64,000 nucleotides of DNA from Diploscapter coronatus (GCA_964036155.1 OZ038423.1:34673249-34737248), one strand, 5' to 3'. Positions 35,380 through 49,088 are shown, counted from the first letter of the stretch. Numbers and translations: made by a program. Notes: a model not told the origin generated them from the letters alone.

Positions 35380-38010
35380 ATGAATCGTTTGGAGCAGCCC
35401 TTTTTAGCGGTGCCTAGGAATTTCATGAAGCCAGCACCGGAGAGTCCATCTGCATTCGAGATGTTCCTTGCCTGTACACATCTCGGATTCATCACTCTGG
35501 CAATTTGTGGAAATGCAAGTCAACTCGCTGCTCAGGTTGAATTATTGTCAAGTTATTGAATTCGATCCCGAAGATTTTTACTATTAATCTGATTTTTTTC
35601 AAATCTGCATCCAGCCTTCATTTCAATTTAATTTTAATTTCTGAAAATTATTATGCGCTAACCAAACAGATATGACAATAAATACAGTAACACTAACAAA
35701 TTTGCACAATTCCCATGTTTGCTGATTTATTTTTTTCATGGTGTATCGAATCGCCTAAAAATTAATGAGCTTTCAAGACTAGTTCTTCACGATATGTGTG
35801 TAAAATATCATTTTTATCGGTTCAGCGCAAGTATCTGAGCTTGTAGGACAAAAATTGGATGGCGATAATGCAAGACTTTCGAATGTCACTGTATTTAACA
35901 CATCATTCTCAAATATATACCCGAGATATCAATGATTTCAGGTCCTGCCTATATCAGCTCGATCATGTTATGATCAGCGCCGAGAAAGCATGATGGTGAA
36001 GTCGCAATCTCAACGATTCGTTTCTTCCTCATACCGCAGAGTTCATCCATTACTCTCTGCCATTTTCGCCTTCTATTGCGTTGTAAGTCGATGATTCTGT
36101 TTCTAGCTTTATTTTCTTAGAGATTATAAAAAGTGCATAGATCAGATAAACTTTCTCGCGAGTTTGTCTGATTAGAAAGCAGGTGGTATGCAATATTAGA
36201 ACGAACTTTAAGAGATATGTTTCAAGGCTCTGAATCTAAAATGGTAAAGTGTATTAACTTTACGATACAAAATAACAACTGCAGTAGGTGCTTTCATCTA
36301 AGATTTTCTAAATGTCTAATACAAATTCTAAATGAACATCACCGAACAAATTTGACAAATAAAATGTCAAACTCCAAAATTGACTTTGAAGAGATTTATC
36401 TAACCTACCATTTTCAATAAATTTAGTTGCCGTTAGCCTCGTTTCCACTTGTCTTGGAGCTGCTGATAGCCCGATGGTCATTCGACGTACTGGCTTGTCG
36501 GATCCACAGCTTGGTGATGTCCTTTCAAATTGCAGCCACTTCCTGGGCACTTCTTATTGTTGCCATTTCAATTGTAAGCTAAAATTTAGGCACAATACAA
36601 TTGTAGGTGTTTAAACTTTATCTTTCACTAGACCGTTTTTTATTTGCAAATTTTAATTAGCTAATCCTCTTTTGTGAGATTTGGCTCTTGAAGCATCACC
36701 CTTCATTTTTCATCCTCTAATCCCTCTGCCTTTGTCTACTCCGTTCAAATCCCAATAATGCACCGGACGGATTTAGCGACTTCAATTTTTGGAGGGCAAC
36801 GACACGTTGAGTGAAAAATGCAGGAAAAAGAGCATTGTGTCCGCATATTTCTTGCCCCTGGTTCTACCTCTGCCTCTACTATTCTTGGTAAGTGCCTAAT
36901 TTAATATAAAAATTACTGTGTGTTTGTATGTTTAAGAACAAAGTATAATTCGTAATGATGAATAACAGGGGATTATCAGGAATATATTCACCTTTTTGTG
37001 TATTATTATTCAGAGTTTCACTTCGAGAACAAGGTTCATGCAAAGCTTCTCAGTGACTTAATCGAATTCAATTAAAGAAATCTGATGATTCATTTTTATC
37101 TAAATTCAAAAGTAATGCATTTTCCATAAGAACTTGAATTATTTCGGTTTTTTATAGAAAATCTCATGCAAATATAGTTGAATATAACAAGAGAAAAATT
37201 ATGAACAGACAAGTTCTAACGTATTACGACATTTGGAGACTATTTTCAGATAGATTCGGAAGATGTAATTTCAATAGTCGATGACACGACCTGCACCTTG
37301 TCTCTGGAGCAGCATCTGCATATTCGAATGCTCCGATTCCTATTCTACTGGCTATTTCCTCTCTTCATTACGCTATTTATCTGCGCCAGATTCGAGAAAT
37401 TCATTCGGGTCGTTTATTCACTTGTAAGTAGACAAAATAAACTGATCAGAAAGTTCAGTCACAAGTTATTTTTATTATTCGTGTCAAAAATTCAAACATT
37501 TACTCAGATGAAATTCAATCTAAATTTCGCCGATATTTCCCATGGTATATATGCAAATTAGCAAGTTTCATTTTAATTCGATTTGAATTTTTCTGAATTG
37601 ATGAAGGAACATAAAATGATATATTACAAATCTTCTCGAGCATCCCAATAATTTAAAAGGAATTCTAATTCAATTATCGATACTTCAGATGATTGCACTA
37701 TTTATTCACTATTCCTGTACCTTTTGTTATTTTATATTTCCAGTTTGGAAGGTAGGCAATATAATGTTTAATTGCATACGCATGCTAATTATTTTAGGAT
37801 CTAGCCATAATTAACGGGTTGTATCGAGTTTTCTATGCGTTGCCACATTTAAGCATGTTCATATTGTGGATTCCGCTCGGACTAATTGCACACGATTTCG
37901 CTATAAAAGTGCGTATTCAGCATAATTTATAAATAAAAAATAAATTATATACTCAGGACAGTTATATCGCGCAAATGAAAGAGACGGGAACGTTCGACAC
38001 ATTCCTTTGA
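35380..38010 (+). CDS. Seven-transmembrane receptor, rhodopsin-like fold (nematode-divergent)
   Basis: Probable G-protein-coupled receptor; ligand unknown. Exons: 35380-35535, 35942-36082, 36427-36573, 36777-36887, 37250-37423, 37689-37751, 37798-37908 and 37957-38010 (318 residues). Every exon is a multiple of three. Seven hydrophobic segments can be placed: FLACTHLGFITLAICGN (TM1, with GN), HPLLSAIFAFYCVLPLASF (TM2), a Trp then Cys (ARWSFDVLAC) leading into TM3 with SWALLIVAISI, SAYFLPLVLPLPLLFL (TM4), FLFYWLFPLFITLFICARF (TM5), IALFIHYSCTFCYFIF (TM6) and FYALPHLSMFILWIPLGLI (TM7). The extracellular Cys in loop 2 (DDTTCTL) can pair with the TM3 Cys. The DRY position reads I-R-L, so the acidic residue is missing. 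The short tail ends TFDTFL. AATAAA lies at 38025-38030. Confidence 0.75.
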
Positions 38011-38738
38011 CAGAGTCGATTTACAATAAACCTATAATTTATATCGATTTTTAATGATTGTATACTTTCCCTAGATATATGATTTATTCTAATCAATTGA
38101 ATATTAGTACAATTATATACTTTATATGGGTAATAAAATATTCGGAAGATGATATCATAAATTTTCAAAACGATACGAAATAATCAATACGTTGAATATT
38201 TTAGGTTTTCTTTAAAACTTTCAAACAATTTCTAACGCCCTCTTATCAGAAAGAAGGGAAGTGACCGAATAAAAATTGCAAAGCTCTGGCGAATTTTAAG
38301 ACATTTCCGCATTGTGAAATTGGAGAATTTTAAAAGTAAAAGATGAAAATGATTCTAAAAATATTAGATTATTTGCCAAACCTTTCAAAATTGAAGCAGA
38401 AGAATTACACAAATTTGAAGTAAAAGAGATTTTTCAAATATTCCTTTTAAAGATAAATGGATTAGGGAATACTGTAGAGACATTAATGGAAGAAATTGTA
38501 ATTCATTATATTTGAAGTAGCATTCAGAAGAGAAAAAAAACTGCGAATTTGAATGTTATCAATAACAAAACAATGAAGTTCGGCAATGATATCTTTCCCA
38601 ATTGATAAGTTTCCTTTGAAATCAGAACACTGGATATAATGATTACGAAAAAAATAGGCTCAACATATCAATATACTCGAAAATAAGCATATTTCTGCTA
38701 GAATTCAGAATTATTGATGCATGAGCAAGCGACATTGG
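38011..38738. other. Convergent intergenic region
   Basis: AT-rich spacer between the receptor 3' end and the stop codon of the unrecognised minus-strand gene. Apart from AATAAA at 38025-38030 I see nothing defined in it. Confidence 0.5.
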
Positions 38739-40348
38739 TTAAGGAATGGCTGGAAGTGAATGCGAGTCGAAAGTCAGCCAGCACTCAACAAGCTCCTCGA
38801 TAATCGCCCACACAGTGACGAGCTGGTCATGGTCATTAGGATCGATGTTTTCCTCGATGTATGGCTCCAGTTTATGATGATTTCTGTTGATTAGAGAAGA
38901 AGCAGTTGTCGAAATAGGCGAGCCGTCAATAATTTCCGTTGCAAATTCAGCTAGACGCACACAGTCTTGACCCTAGAGTACTTGATTTGGTAAAAAAATT
39001 TCAAGATCACAACTCACGATGTGTTCTCTGATGAGCACAGGAATATGTGGGGAAGTGTAAAGACGGAGGAGCTGAGCGAAGTGGTTGGATCCCTCTAGGA
39101 AACTGAAAATAACCAAATAATCGGATAAATTAAATTAAACTTTACCTCAAGTAAATCTGTCCGCGAATGAAGGTTGCGCGATGGAATTGAATGTCGATTT
39201 TGATTTTCGACAAGACCATTTCCACCAGATCTTCGTAGCTTGATATCGCACTGAGGATATCCTCCTGAAAAATGTTTATCAGTTTTTTTTTCAAATATTA
39301 ATTCAGCTGCTATATTTTCTCTATTTGAATTTAAATGGCATATAGACTCTAATATGAGGGAAATTCCTAAATGCCAGGACTACCATTAAATCATCGCAGA
39401 CTATTTCATAATGTTCTTTAGAACAGGCAGCGCAAAATTAGCTTTAATTTAAACTAATTGCAATTATCAAATAAAGAGCATTGATGTTTATAAATCTATT
39501 TTTTGTTTGTAAATTTAGATGTTGGAAAACAGAAAGGTATGCCTTCAAATAGAGGAAATAGTGATTTCTTACATCGGGGTGGATGTCCTGAATGTCATGT
39601 TTGGCCCTTTCGATCTTGTTTTGAATGGTGTCGATGGGTGAAAGTGGAGTGGTGATTGGATTGAATTCTCTCATATTGATATCCTCGAGTCCCACTGAAT
39701 TGCATTTAAATTAGTCAATTACTCTATCGCAATCAAATTGGTATCCAGAAAAATCCGTATGGTATCCTTTTGCTCTCTTCGAACACTATTTTGCAAGAAG
39801 AGAATCGAGTCTGTATTTTTGACAAAAACTTGGGAAAGTAATTGTACCGTAGCAACGTGGCATGCCAAATAGTATAAAATTTGTTAGAAAAAAGACACTC
39901 TTCCTTTACTACCTCAAATGCAACGATGCAGCTATTGCAACTACCTTTCCAGATCGCCAATCTATTCTAATAAGCGACTGTTCTTATTATCTAGCATTAT
40001 ACTATTGTATCATAGGATTCGGATTGTTTGCGAATATATTAGGGGGATTTCGAAATCTGCTTACGCATTGGCCTCTTGATCGCGTGATATTTTTGATAGC
40101 GATAGCTCTATTTGCGTTGTGAAAGTTCTTGTCTAATCTACAGTAACCAAAAGTGCTTTTTTAATATCATATAATGCGAACATTACTTTGTATCAAAGAT
40201 TTTTCTTCATTGAAAATATGAGGGGGTCAGTCAAACTTTAAGTAAACTTTGCCGGTTATTTTGAATTTGATTGAAATTGTAAAATACCTGGATTGTGCAG
40301 CTCTGGCTGGATATGCAAGTTGTTGCGATGTTCTTGGCCTGCAGCCAT
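38739..40348 (-). CDS. Unrecognised 206-residue protein, mainly helical
   Basis: I do not recognise the family. Exons: 40348-40288, 39694-39573, 39264-39146, 39102-39018 and 38972-38739; phases agree and donors and acceptors are all GT-AG. The start MAAGQEHRNNLHIQ lies 26 nt after an acceptor-like ATTTAG. The protein has a polar N-terminal third (NPITTPLSPIDTIQNKIERA) followed by amphipathic helical stretches (DILSAISSYEDLVEMVLSKI, FHRATFIRGQIYL, FAQLLRLYTSPHIPVLIREH, CVRLAEFATEIIDG, VTVWAIIEELVECWL). There is no signal peptide or membrane segment, so it is probably an intracellular adaptor or complex subunit. It sits 1 kb downstream of the iPLA2 gene on the same strand, but the gap is too large to argue for an operon. 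Confidence 0.7.
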
Positions 40349-41344
40349 CAGTGCTGTCGATCAATCAAGAGCTAAATGAAATCAATAAAATTGTGAAATT
40401 TCTTTTCTTGAGGATAATTACCGGAGAAGTTAAAAATTGGGAATAGTGATAGAATAGAAAACTCAGACTGGACTCTCAGAATATCGCTTTTATGCTGATA
40501 GCGTTTATAAGATTCATCATATTCACAAAATTTCATAATCAAAAGCTTGATGTTTTATGGTTTTGCATAAAAGCAAAGTCCGCGCTATTTGTAAAACTGA
40601 TAGTGAATATTGAAATTTGCTGCATATATTTGAGCTAGAAGAAATTGCTCAATTAACTTATAGAAAGTGCGTTATATTTAATTCAAAACTAAACCTACGT
40701 ATTTGGTGTTCTTAGCTGAATGTAGAAACTGGAAGCTTTGGGCGTAGAATGGAAGGGAATGGAAGAATGACAAGGCGATAGATAAGCAGAGAAGGAGAAA
40801 GAGGAGAACTAGAAAGGAAGAAGGGAGGCCAGACAGTGAAAGGGATACAATGGAGGCATAAACAATATCATTGATTGAAGGTCTTGTGACCGACACGTTT
40901 GATTTACAGGCGAATTGCGAAAATTAGTCGTTTGAATTAAGGAATTAAATTTAGTCATCATAAAATCAATAAACGAATCTATTACTCTATCATGCTCCAT
41001 GATCCTATACGTTGTTATTAGCGTTTCCATTTTTCCAGAAGTGAACATTCAATCTTGCTATCCTTCAAACTATACGATCTAACAACTATAAGGCGTTTAT
41101 AAACTAAAAACTTTCGCTTTTCATGCAAGCTACCTTGCTTTTCTACTAAAAAGCTACATGTTTGATATATCCAAAGTCACTTTCGTAAATTTTCAATTTA
41201 TTACCCGAAAAATATGAATTCTAATATTTAAGTGAGATCGATCAGATCGGAAGGAAATCTATACTTTCTAAAAAAGGAAGGGAATGAAAGCTCCCTGATT
41301 TGTTTGTAAATTTGGCAAGGTTTGAAGCTCTGGATGCAATTTTG
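40349..41344. other. Spacer between the iPLA2 gene and the 206-residue gene
   Basis: It contains the iPLA2 3' end (minus-strand AATAAA, seen as TTTATT, at 41197-41202) and a purine-rich segment at about 40740-40860 on the plus strand. No gene seen. Confidence 0.45.
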
Positions 41345-44300
41345 TCATCTTTGTTCTTTTGCAGAGACAGAAGACGATGGAGAGGGAGGAGGGGTAGGAG
41401 TAGGAGTAGGAGTGGAGTGGGCGGAGGAAGAGGAATTGGCTGGAGGGTGTGTCAGTTGAGTCGAGAATAGTTTCTTTCGGTACTTCGTCGTGCCGATTGC
41501 CTTCAGCAGCTGCGCTAATTCGTAAAAGTCTTTCCTGAATTTATAACTTTAACAATTGATACACGAGATTTGAAATTTTATGATAGTAGAACTATGGAAT
41601 CCTAATAATAATGCTTCAATATCTTCTTTTTGGTTTTCCTACATTTCCTACCACAAAATTTGATGAATTACACAAATTGTGGATATGAATTATGATAGAG
41701 ACTTGAAATATTATGAAAATGTTTAATCATTTTGGTTATTATTATTGAGTGTTATTGACTGAAAATTGGATGATTCAATACAATTTCATTGAAAGAAAAT
41801 GTCTAAAAACCGAAAAGTTTCAAAACTGTTTACCTATGTGTATGTCCATATACCACACAATCCCACATCATCCTGGCCAACTCGGAGTCTTCTCTGCAGT
41901 CCAAAAGCACATCCTGCAAAGACCACGATTTTAACCAGCTATTTTTTCTCAAAATCTTATCATATTTGGCACAAGATGTGTACACTGTTCATTAGTACGC
42001 TTACAGTTGTATTTGAATGTAAATTATTGAAAATGAAAGGGTAAAATAAATGTGAAAATACTTTGAAAAGTGGAGCATTTAGTCTGAAGTAAGGAATGCC
42101 GAGCGAATGGCACCACGATCGAGAGCGACTGATTGGAACACCTTCGGTTGCTGTTGCCTGGAAGCAAATAGAAAATATCATTACGTACCCTTCACAACGT
42201 ATCATTTTGCCTATTTATTTTTGTGTAAATTTCCTTCTTCGACTTGTGAAACAGATGAAATTGATAATCTAACAATCAGAAAAAGGAGTTAAGAAGAAAC
42301 CCAATGACTTTTAAATGAATTGAAAGTGAAAGATAACAAATATGGAACAACAGAAATACCTGATCGAGTACGATGAGGGAGAGATTCTTGAGTCCCCTGA
42401 GCATTCCCATCACATCGTTCATCTCGAAGAGCGAGGGATCCACCGGGCTGATCGGAGTGATGCCCGTGCCGATAGAGACCACACAGCCCACCTCCACTTT
42501 GTGCTCGGGTCTCTGAAGAAAATTGATAAAGAATAGAAATTAAGTTCTTGAAATTTTAAAGTCATTATGAAAATCAACTTTCTGCGAGTATTCCCAGAAA
42601 AGGAAAGTGTGAATACCTTCATCAAATCGCATGTACTGTTCCAGAAATGAATTTCCGACATCAGATCGAGCGTGGGATTGTTCGACACCATTCCTCCATC
42701 TATGTACTTGCCTTCAGCTAAAATTTAAAAAAATGAAAATGGATGAACAATCAAACGAGTGAAAAATCGGCATAAGTAGAATATCAAGATTCTCTCCAAA
42801 CGGTGAAAAATCGAAAGAATGCCTACCAGCAGAAAAGTAAGTGGGCGCTGCGCAGGATCGTCTTGCAGCCTGCCACATGAGCACATTTCCCGGATCGGCG
42901 AATCCCAACTCGTCATTCTCCTTTGCAGACAGCGGCAGCTGGTAGTTCCGGGTCAGTTCCAATTGAACGGGGAAGGTGTCTGCTCGGACTGTCGTGTAGA
43001 ACACTCTGCAAAAATAAATTAATTCAGAGAGAAATATCGGTTGTGTGCTAATCGCACTTAATTTTTTATTTTATTTGAAATCTGGGTGGAGGACCTTTTG
43101 ATCTCTTTGCTGATCAGAAACTTTTGCTCAATTTGTCTGACCTAGCGACTTTTATATATCACTCTTCTTCTCTATTCTATTGTCCCTTTGTCATCTCACG
43201 ATAAAGGGATGATCTCCTCCTCGACCGTGCCTCCAAAATTTTGCTTTCTCATAGACAGGACAGAACACGGCTGCTGTTATTTTTGTCCCATTTTCACGAT
43301 GAAATATTTTTTTTAGTTCAATGACTATGGGTCAAGTCAACTCGAATGAACTTAAATAGTGCAAAACTCCCTAGCACCCTGAGAAAGTAATCTTATCAAA
43401 AATTTATAACGCTTTCTTATGTTATTCTTTTGTAAAATTTGACTCGCACTTCAACTCTTTAGTATCGTTGTATGAAGGGAAGAGAAACTGACTTTGGATA
43501 TGGAATGTGGGACATTGTGATGGACTCGCTGAATGCTTTCTTGAAGAACTTCTCGAGAATGATACTGTTGTAGGGCCGCGTCCAGCTGTCGAATACCATG
43601 TCCTTGAAACGAAGATACATCTTCTGAGCTGCACGCAGAGAATGACCTGCAAGCTGTATCATAAAAGGGATATTGAGAGTTAAATTTGAATGAATTCGAA
43701 GAATAAGCAGCTATGGAAACATCTCTAAACGATATACAGGCACCAGAATGAGAATAGAATTTTGATGAAATTTATAATTTTTAACGAATGAACTTATGAA
43801 AGATTCCAAATCATTTTGCCGATTTAGCCTCGTATGAAAACTTGCCCGTGAATAGAGTGGACATGATGAGACTGCCAGTGGAAGTTGCCGCGATCCAGTC
43901 GAAATAGTCCAGCACAGGCTGATCCAGATATTGCTGCAGAAAGAGGAGAATCTGAAGAATAGTAAAAATACCGATCATTAGAAGAAAAAGACTACCTGCG
44001 TCATAACCAACCCTTTGATTCCTCCTCCGTCGAGCGACAGCACAGAAATCACATTCTGCTTGTTCTTCTCCTTCGCAAATTCCTTCAGCTTCTTCATCGT
44101 TTGTTCCATCGCCAACTAAACATATTTGAGGATTGAACATAATTTCGAAAGTGAAAAGTTTTTCAGTACTATATTCTAGCACTATTCTGCATGTTTCTAT
44201 TTCGCAAGATTAGCAATGTTCATTTCTTAACTGAGAATTTTTAAAAATGTAATAGATAGGGTCCCTATGTAGATTTGCCAACTCGAGTTTTGGGATAAAC

Positions 44301-47300
44301 CTTTTGAACAGAAAGGTGGTCTGAGTTGTAGATAAAGATTCAATTATTTGGCAAAAATCACTAATAATAAATTCGTAAGATTACCTCTTGTGGGAAGCTC
44401 CTAGCTCGGTTGGGTTCCTTGTAGGCTTCGTCGAGTTCGTGAGTGTCGGGGTCGAGTTCGAATTCGTATGCCCCAGTCGGCGCGTTCCAATCCACAGATG
44501 CATCTCGCACTTTCGCATCTTCACTTTTCGATTCGTCTGAAATTTGAGAAATCAGCATTTTTGTATAAACAAAGTAAAAACTGACTCATCTTTTGGGTTA
44601 AAGAATTTTATAATGAGTTGCAGAAAAATCGGCTATGAGTATAAATAAAACAGAAAATCTTTCATCATAAGCGAAAAACTCATTAAATTATAAGGTGTAC
44701 CGTTGAGTCCTGAAGAAGCCGTACTTTTCCTGCTGATAGAAGGAGGCTGGGGCGACTGTTCGCCGATGAAGTTGTCTCTGCAAACAGCATTCGTTTCTTT
44801 TGATAAAATAACAATTTGATTACTTGTGAACACAGCAGACAGTGCAGCCAACGAAATTGGCTGGACAAGTTCTAGCCTTGCAGATAATCAGGGAACGTAC
44901 GATTTGACGGGCTGTTTCACTAAAATACAAAAATGATGCATAATGAAAATCAAGTTGCAAGCATCGAGTATGAAAATTTGGCAGTTAATTTTACAGATCA
45001 ACACGCCAGGAAAAGTACTTGTTTTTGTATCTGGCAGCCAGATGTCTCGGCGATTCGCGATGATTGTTGACTAGGTTTGGATTAGCTCCGATGCACAGCA
45101 GGAAACGGACGATTTCGATGTTCAAGTTCTGCAATCAAACTATCTTCGATCTTCGATTTTTGCCATAAATTACCAAGAAAAGCTTTCAAATAAATAAAAT
45201 GAATGAGGATTTTAAAAATACTTCTACAACTTCCTTCTAACTATTCAAATTATAAAAATTTTTAATGGTAACTTACTTACCATGACAGCAATATGCAGAG
45301 GAGTGTTGCCGTTGATGTCCTTCGCATTGATGTCGACCTTGTAGGCACAAATGGCCATGGTAAGTGAGAGGTCACCCTTCCTCACATAGACGTGCAGCGG
45401 CGTTTGCATCGAGTTGTTTCGCATGTCGAGGTTCAACGCAGACACCTACAATGATTATTTTAGTGGGCGATCGAAAATTTTGTCACATGGCGCGCTCCTA
45501 GCTCGTTCAAATCAGGGGAAATGAACTAGGAGCAAGATGAAAGTTACTCAATACATAATGTGCGATCAAGGCAAACCATTAGCAAAATTTCATCCAGATT
45601 CGGTATTGATAAATGGATGACGATAACTAATTAGTTGATAGCATAAATATGGCTTCTTACGGTACTTTGAATAAAAAAGGTTCAAAGCCATAACAATCAA
45701 AGTTTGACCTTCTGATCAAGAAGAACGAGAAGACCCTTTTTGTAGGCAGCGCAGTGCAAAGCGTGATTGCCAGTGACAGGCTCAGTTTGATTGAGAGAGT
45801 CTGGCGATTGCTTGAGAATCTGGTCGAGGGTAGCTTCGTCCAGTTTGCCCCGTTTGATTGCGTCGATCAGAGGACGGGGTGAGGTGTCCACGGGATCTGC
45901 CGACAGAGAAGCGCCACAATTGTGCAGGGCCTGAAAGAGAGGAGAACAATGGAAAAGGAGAAATCAAGGAAACAGACTCTCGCACAGTAAGGGTTGGCAT
46001 TGCTCATTGCGAGGTATAGAGGGGAAGATCCATCGCCGTTCGGCACGTTGATTATTGACGTGAATTTGCCCGTGTCGTGCAGAAACTGAAAGCAACAATC
46101 ATCAGCATTTTTAGTAAAGATCATGCCTAAAAAGAATGATAGGAATTTCTAAAATTTGTTATCCTTTCCAGCATAATCTCGGTGATAAAAGGTTTAAAAA
46201 TGAAAATGAAGAAAATTTGAAGACAGGATGAAATGAAAAATTTATTCGATTGTGACTGATGTTAAATAGTTTAAACTGTGATGAAAGCTATTTTCTCACC
46301 TCGATCATCTGAGGCGAAGCGAAAGCAGCGAGATGCATGCAGTTGTCCCCATTCGTGGTGATTGCATTCAAATCAGCCCCCAAATTCACTAGCAATTTGA
46401 CAACCTCTAATCTGAACATTACAGTAATCAATAGTGAATTTCTTTGACAAATTCACCTGTTGTACTTGACAGCCAGGTGCAGGGCGTTATATCCCTCTGG
46501 GCACATGTTGTACAGATTGCTGGAAGTAGTAACACCAGTAAATACGACAACAACTTTCTGCATTTTCATTAAAAATTCATGGAAAAGAAGTAAGCGAATT
46601 CAAGTAATTTTCGAAACAAATCATAAAACTTGAAGAACTACCTCTTGATCCTGTGCGGACTGATCTCTTTGAAGTACTCGATGATCCCCAGACTCGCAGC
46701 GACGTGAATCGGCTTCCAGAGCAGGTTCTTTTTCAGACAGGACAGCAATTTGCTTATGTAGTCGCTCTTCTCAGAGCCTAAATTTAAAACTTCAAATAAT
46801 ATTGAGAACAATAAAACTTGCAAACCTTTGGGCTGAAAACGAAAAAGTTGAATGCATTCTCTCGATCTTTCGCATAAAGCAATCACATCCGTTACCTAAA
46901 AATGCATATTTAGAAAATATTGTCGACGGAATTTCTATGATATGCAAGAAATTGAGCTTCACGCCACTTTCCAGGAGAAGAAACTTTATATAGATGATGC
47001 AGATGGACTGACTTGAAATGGACAAGAGGCATAAGACAAGTTGAATCTTCCTGAAGAATAAATGTCTGATTACCTTTCGACTTCGGTAGAGTGAGAAGTA
47101 CTTCTTCTCTCCGTCCTTGCCCCAGAACGTGATGACCAGATGATGGACTGGTGGTCGGTCGCTGAAATTAACATCATTTTCATCGATGTAAAATATTGAA
47201 AATTGGCAGAAACATGCTAGTCAAATTTGAAATGAGTAGAGAAGGATCATTTTAGCGCAAAATTTGATGTTATTAAATGATCAAATATTGGTTGAAATTC

Positions 47301-49088
47301 TACTTGTCAAAAATGCTAGTAAAGTGAACAGAATATTCAAAATAAAAAATCCTCTATTCTTCATACTAAAGAATTTGCTCACTCATTCTCCTGTTGTTCC
47401 TGTCCCTGCTCACAGTCAGAAGAGGAGTCCTTCATTTCGATCTCGCTGCCATCGCCCTCTGACAGTTGCTGCAGCATTTTCTCCACGTCCTTAGTGTTTT
47501 CTCCCTTTGTTTTCTTCTTCTTCTTCGCTGCGGGAGGTGTGCTGTTCATCTGGGTTCAATTAATCTTCATGCTATTTTCAATAAACGACGACTCACGATT
47601 TTCGTAACGACGCTGAAGTTGCCGTTTTGATTGATATCCTTTCCTGAAGTAGTAATCATTTTCATTTCGAGAAAGATTAGCAATTTGTTTCTTGCATAAG
47701 TCGTCGTCATTTTCTGCAAATGTCACCTTACCTTACGATAATTCTTTTCACGGCGACATTTGCCAAAGTAAACGATAAATGGCCTATGCAAACAACTTCG
47801 TATTTCCGGCTCACCGACATGTGGATGCACTTTCTTGTAACCGTCGACGGCCTCCTGAGGCATAATGACGATTTCTTCTGGATCCAGAGGGACCCAGTGA
47901 TCAGTGCCTGTGGCATAGCTCGCCTTCCTCTGCGGTGCCTTGTTGAGTATGTTGGACAGCATAGTCAGGAAGCTGAAACCGATGCCTTCATCGTGGTGTG
48001 AGTCCAGACACAGCCTCTCGGACATCATCGCGCAGCTCGCTTTCGCAAAAAATTAAAATATTTTCGAAAAATCGAAATTAAAATTTGACGAAAAGGAGAA
48101 ATGCAAAAAAATAGATTGAATTTTTGGCCAATACTTTTTTTTCTTTATTTTATGCGATTTTTCGAAATATTGCGCATATTTTTTCGTGATTTTTCATCAT
48201 ACAAAGGTAGTAATTTGTGTTCCTCTCAATTAACGCGAAATTTGAAGATTTTCTAACGAAGTATAGATAAAACGGACTCTTTCTCATTTCTTGAAATCTC
48301 GACCTTTTTAGCATTTTCTAAATCATTCTATTGATTTTTAAAGCTACTATTATTGGCTAGATTAGGGAAAGTTCTTATCTTCCACTCAGACTACCCAACT
48401 AACCCCGATGCATTGCTGCTGCTGAACTCGGAATTGCTGTCCGAGGATTCTTTGTCCTCTGCACAAGTCGATGCTTCTTCCGACTCTGCCAAATCCGGTG
48501 CCGAATCGAAATGCACTCCATTTTCGGCCATTTCGATCATCCTGGCTGCCTTTTCCAGTGGGTCAATTTCTTGTGTCTATAATAAATGAATCAGAATCAA
48601 CGTACGATAAAATCAGATCTTTAAAGATTGCGTAAAAAGGTTGAATTTATTGAACGCGGAAAATGAATGCCTGCCAAAGCCTGCAGCTGAAGCGAAGAAA
48701 ACAGACTTGTTTACGCATTGCCATGAATTGGAGGGAAACATTGAAGAAAAAGATGGAAAACACCAAAAGTGCAAACGAATAAATATTGCATTTTTGAGTC
48801 AATATCTGCTGGAAAAACTATGGTATCAAGTCAATCTCGGTCATCTCTCAATTATTATATCACAGATCAGCGAACTATGATGTTTAGAGAGAAATGACGA
48901 AAAGAGTGCAAAACAAGTATAGCGACCCTCCATGTTATTGATTTTTTTGTTTGTGTGGCTGGCTGGCTTATTTCGTAGCCCACAACTATTTACCCGTTTT
49001 ATTGTTTGTGAGCATTTATTTCAAAGTTCATTTCAAAACTTACGTCACTTTTGGACCCAATTTTCGTTGCCAGACCAAAGAATGCCAT
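41345..49088 (-). CDS. Group VI calcium-independent phospholipase A2 (ankyrin repeats + patatin-like lipase)
   Basis: Hydrolyses phospholipids by a Ser-Asp dyad; orthologous to human PLA2G6-type enzymes. Twenty-six exons (49088-49044, 48576-48404, 47972-47815, 47643-47597, 47549-47383, 47161-47074, 46895-46826, 46777-46642, 46519-46457, 46411-46300, 46085-45978, 45930-45709, 45445-45281, 45128-45019, 44919-44824, 44777-44701, 44536-44385, 44115-43996, 43933-43829, 43653-43493, 43005-42827, 42717-42617, 42512-42360, 42157-42062, 41913-41834, 41534-41345) give 1057 residues. It starts MAFFG, like human MQFFG. Ankyrin repeats lie in the middle ([24 protein letters not shown]). The lipase domain has DGGGIKG (about 692-698), A-T-S-T-G with Ser721, [10 protein letters not shown] and catalytic Asp858 in [11 protein letters not shown]. 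An acidic/Lys-rich insert and a Thr-Pro tail flank the core. The exon after the Ser motif needs a GC donor at 43828. Confidence 0.95.
43823..43828 (-). other. GC donor (GCTAAA) in the iPLA2 lipase domain
   Basis: The exon carrying the catalytic Ser must join in phase 0 to the exon reading [17 protein letters not shown], which matches the family. The only fitting junction is TACGAG followed by GCTAAA. The GT 14 bases earlier has the wrong phase. Confidence 0.65.

Noticed and set aside
39733..40122. Opposed open frames at 39733-39960 (minus) and 39862-40122 (plus)
   Set aside because: They lie in the first intron of the 206-residue gene and show no conservation pattern.
47980..48040. MMSERL as the N-terminus of iPLA2
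   Set aside because: Upstream exons starting MAFFG (49088) join in phase to the acceptor at 47973, and the new start resembles human iPLA2.
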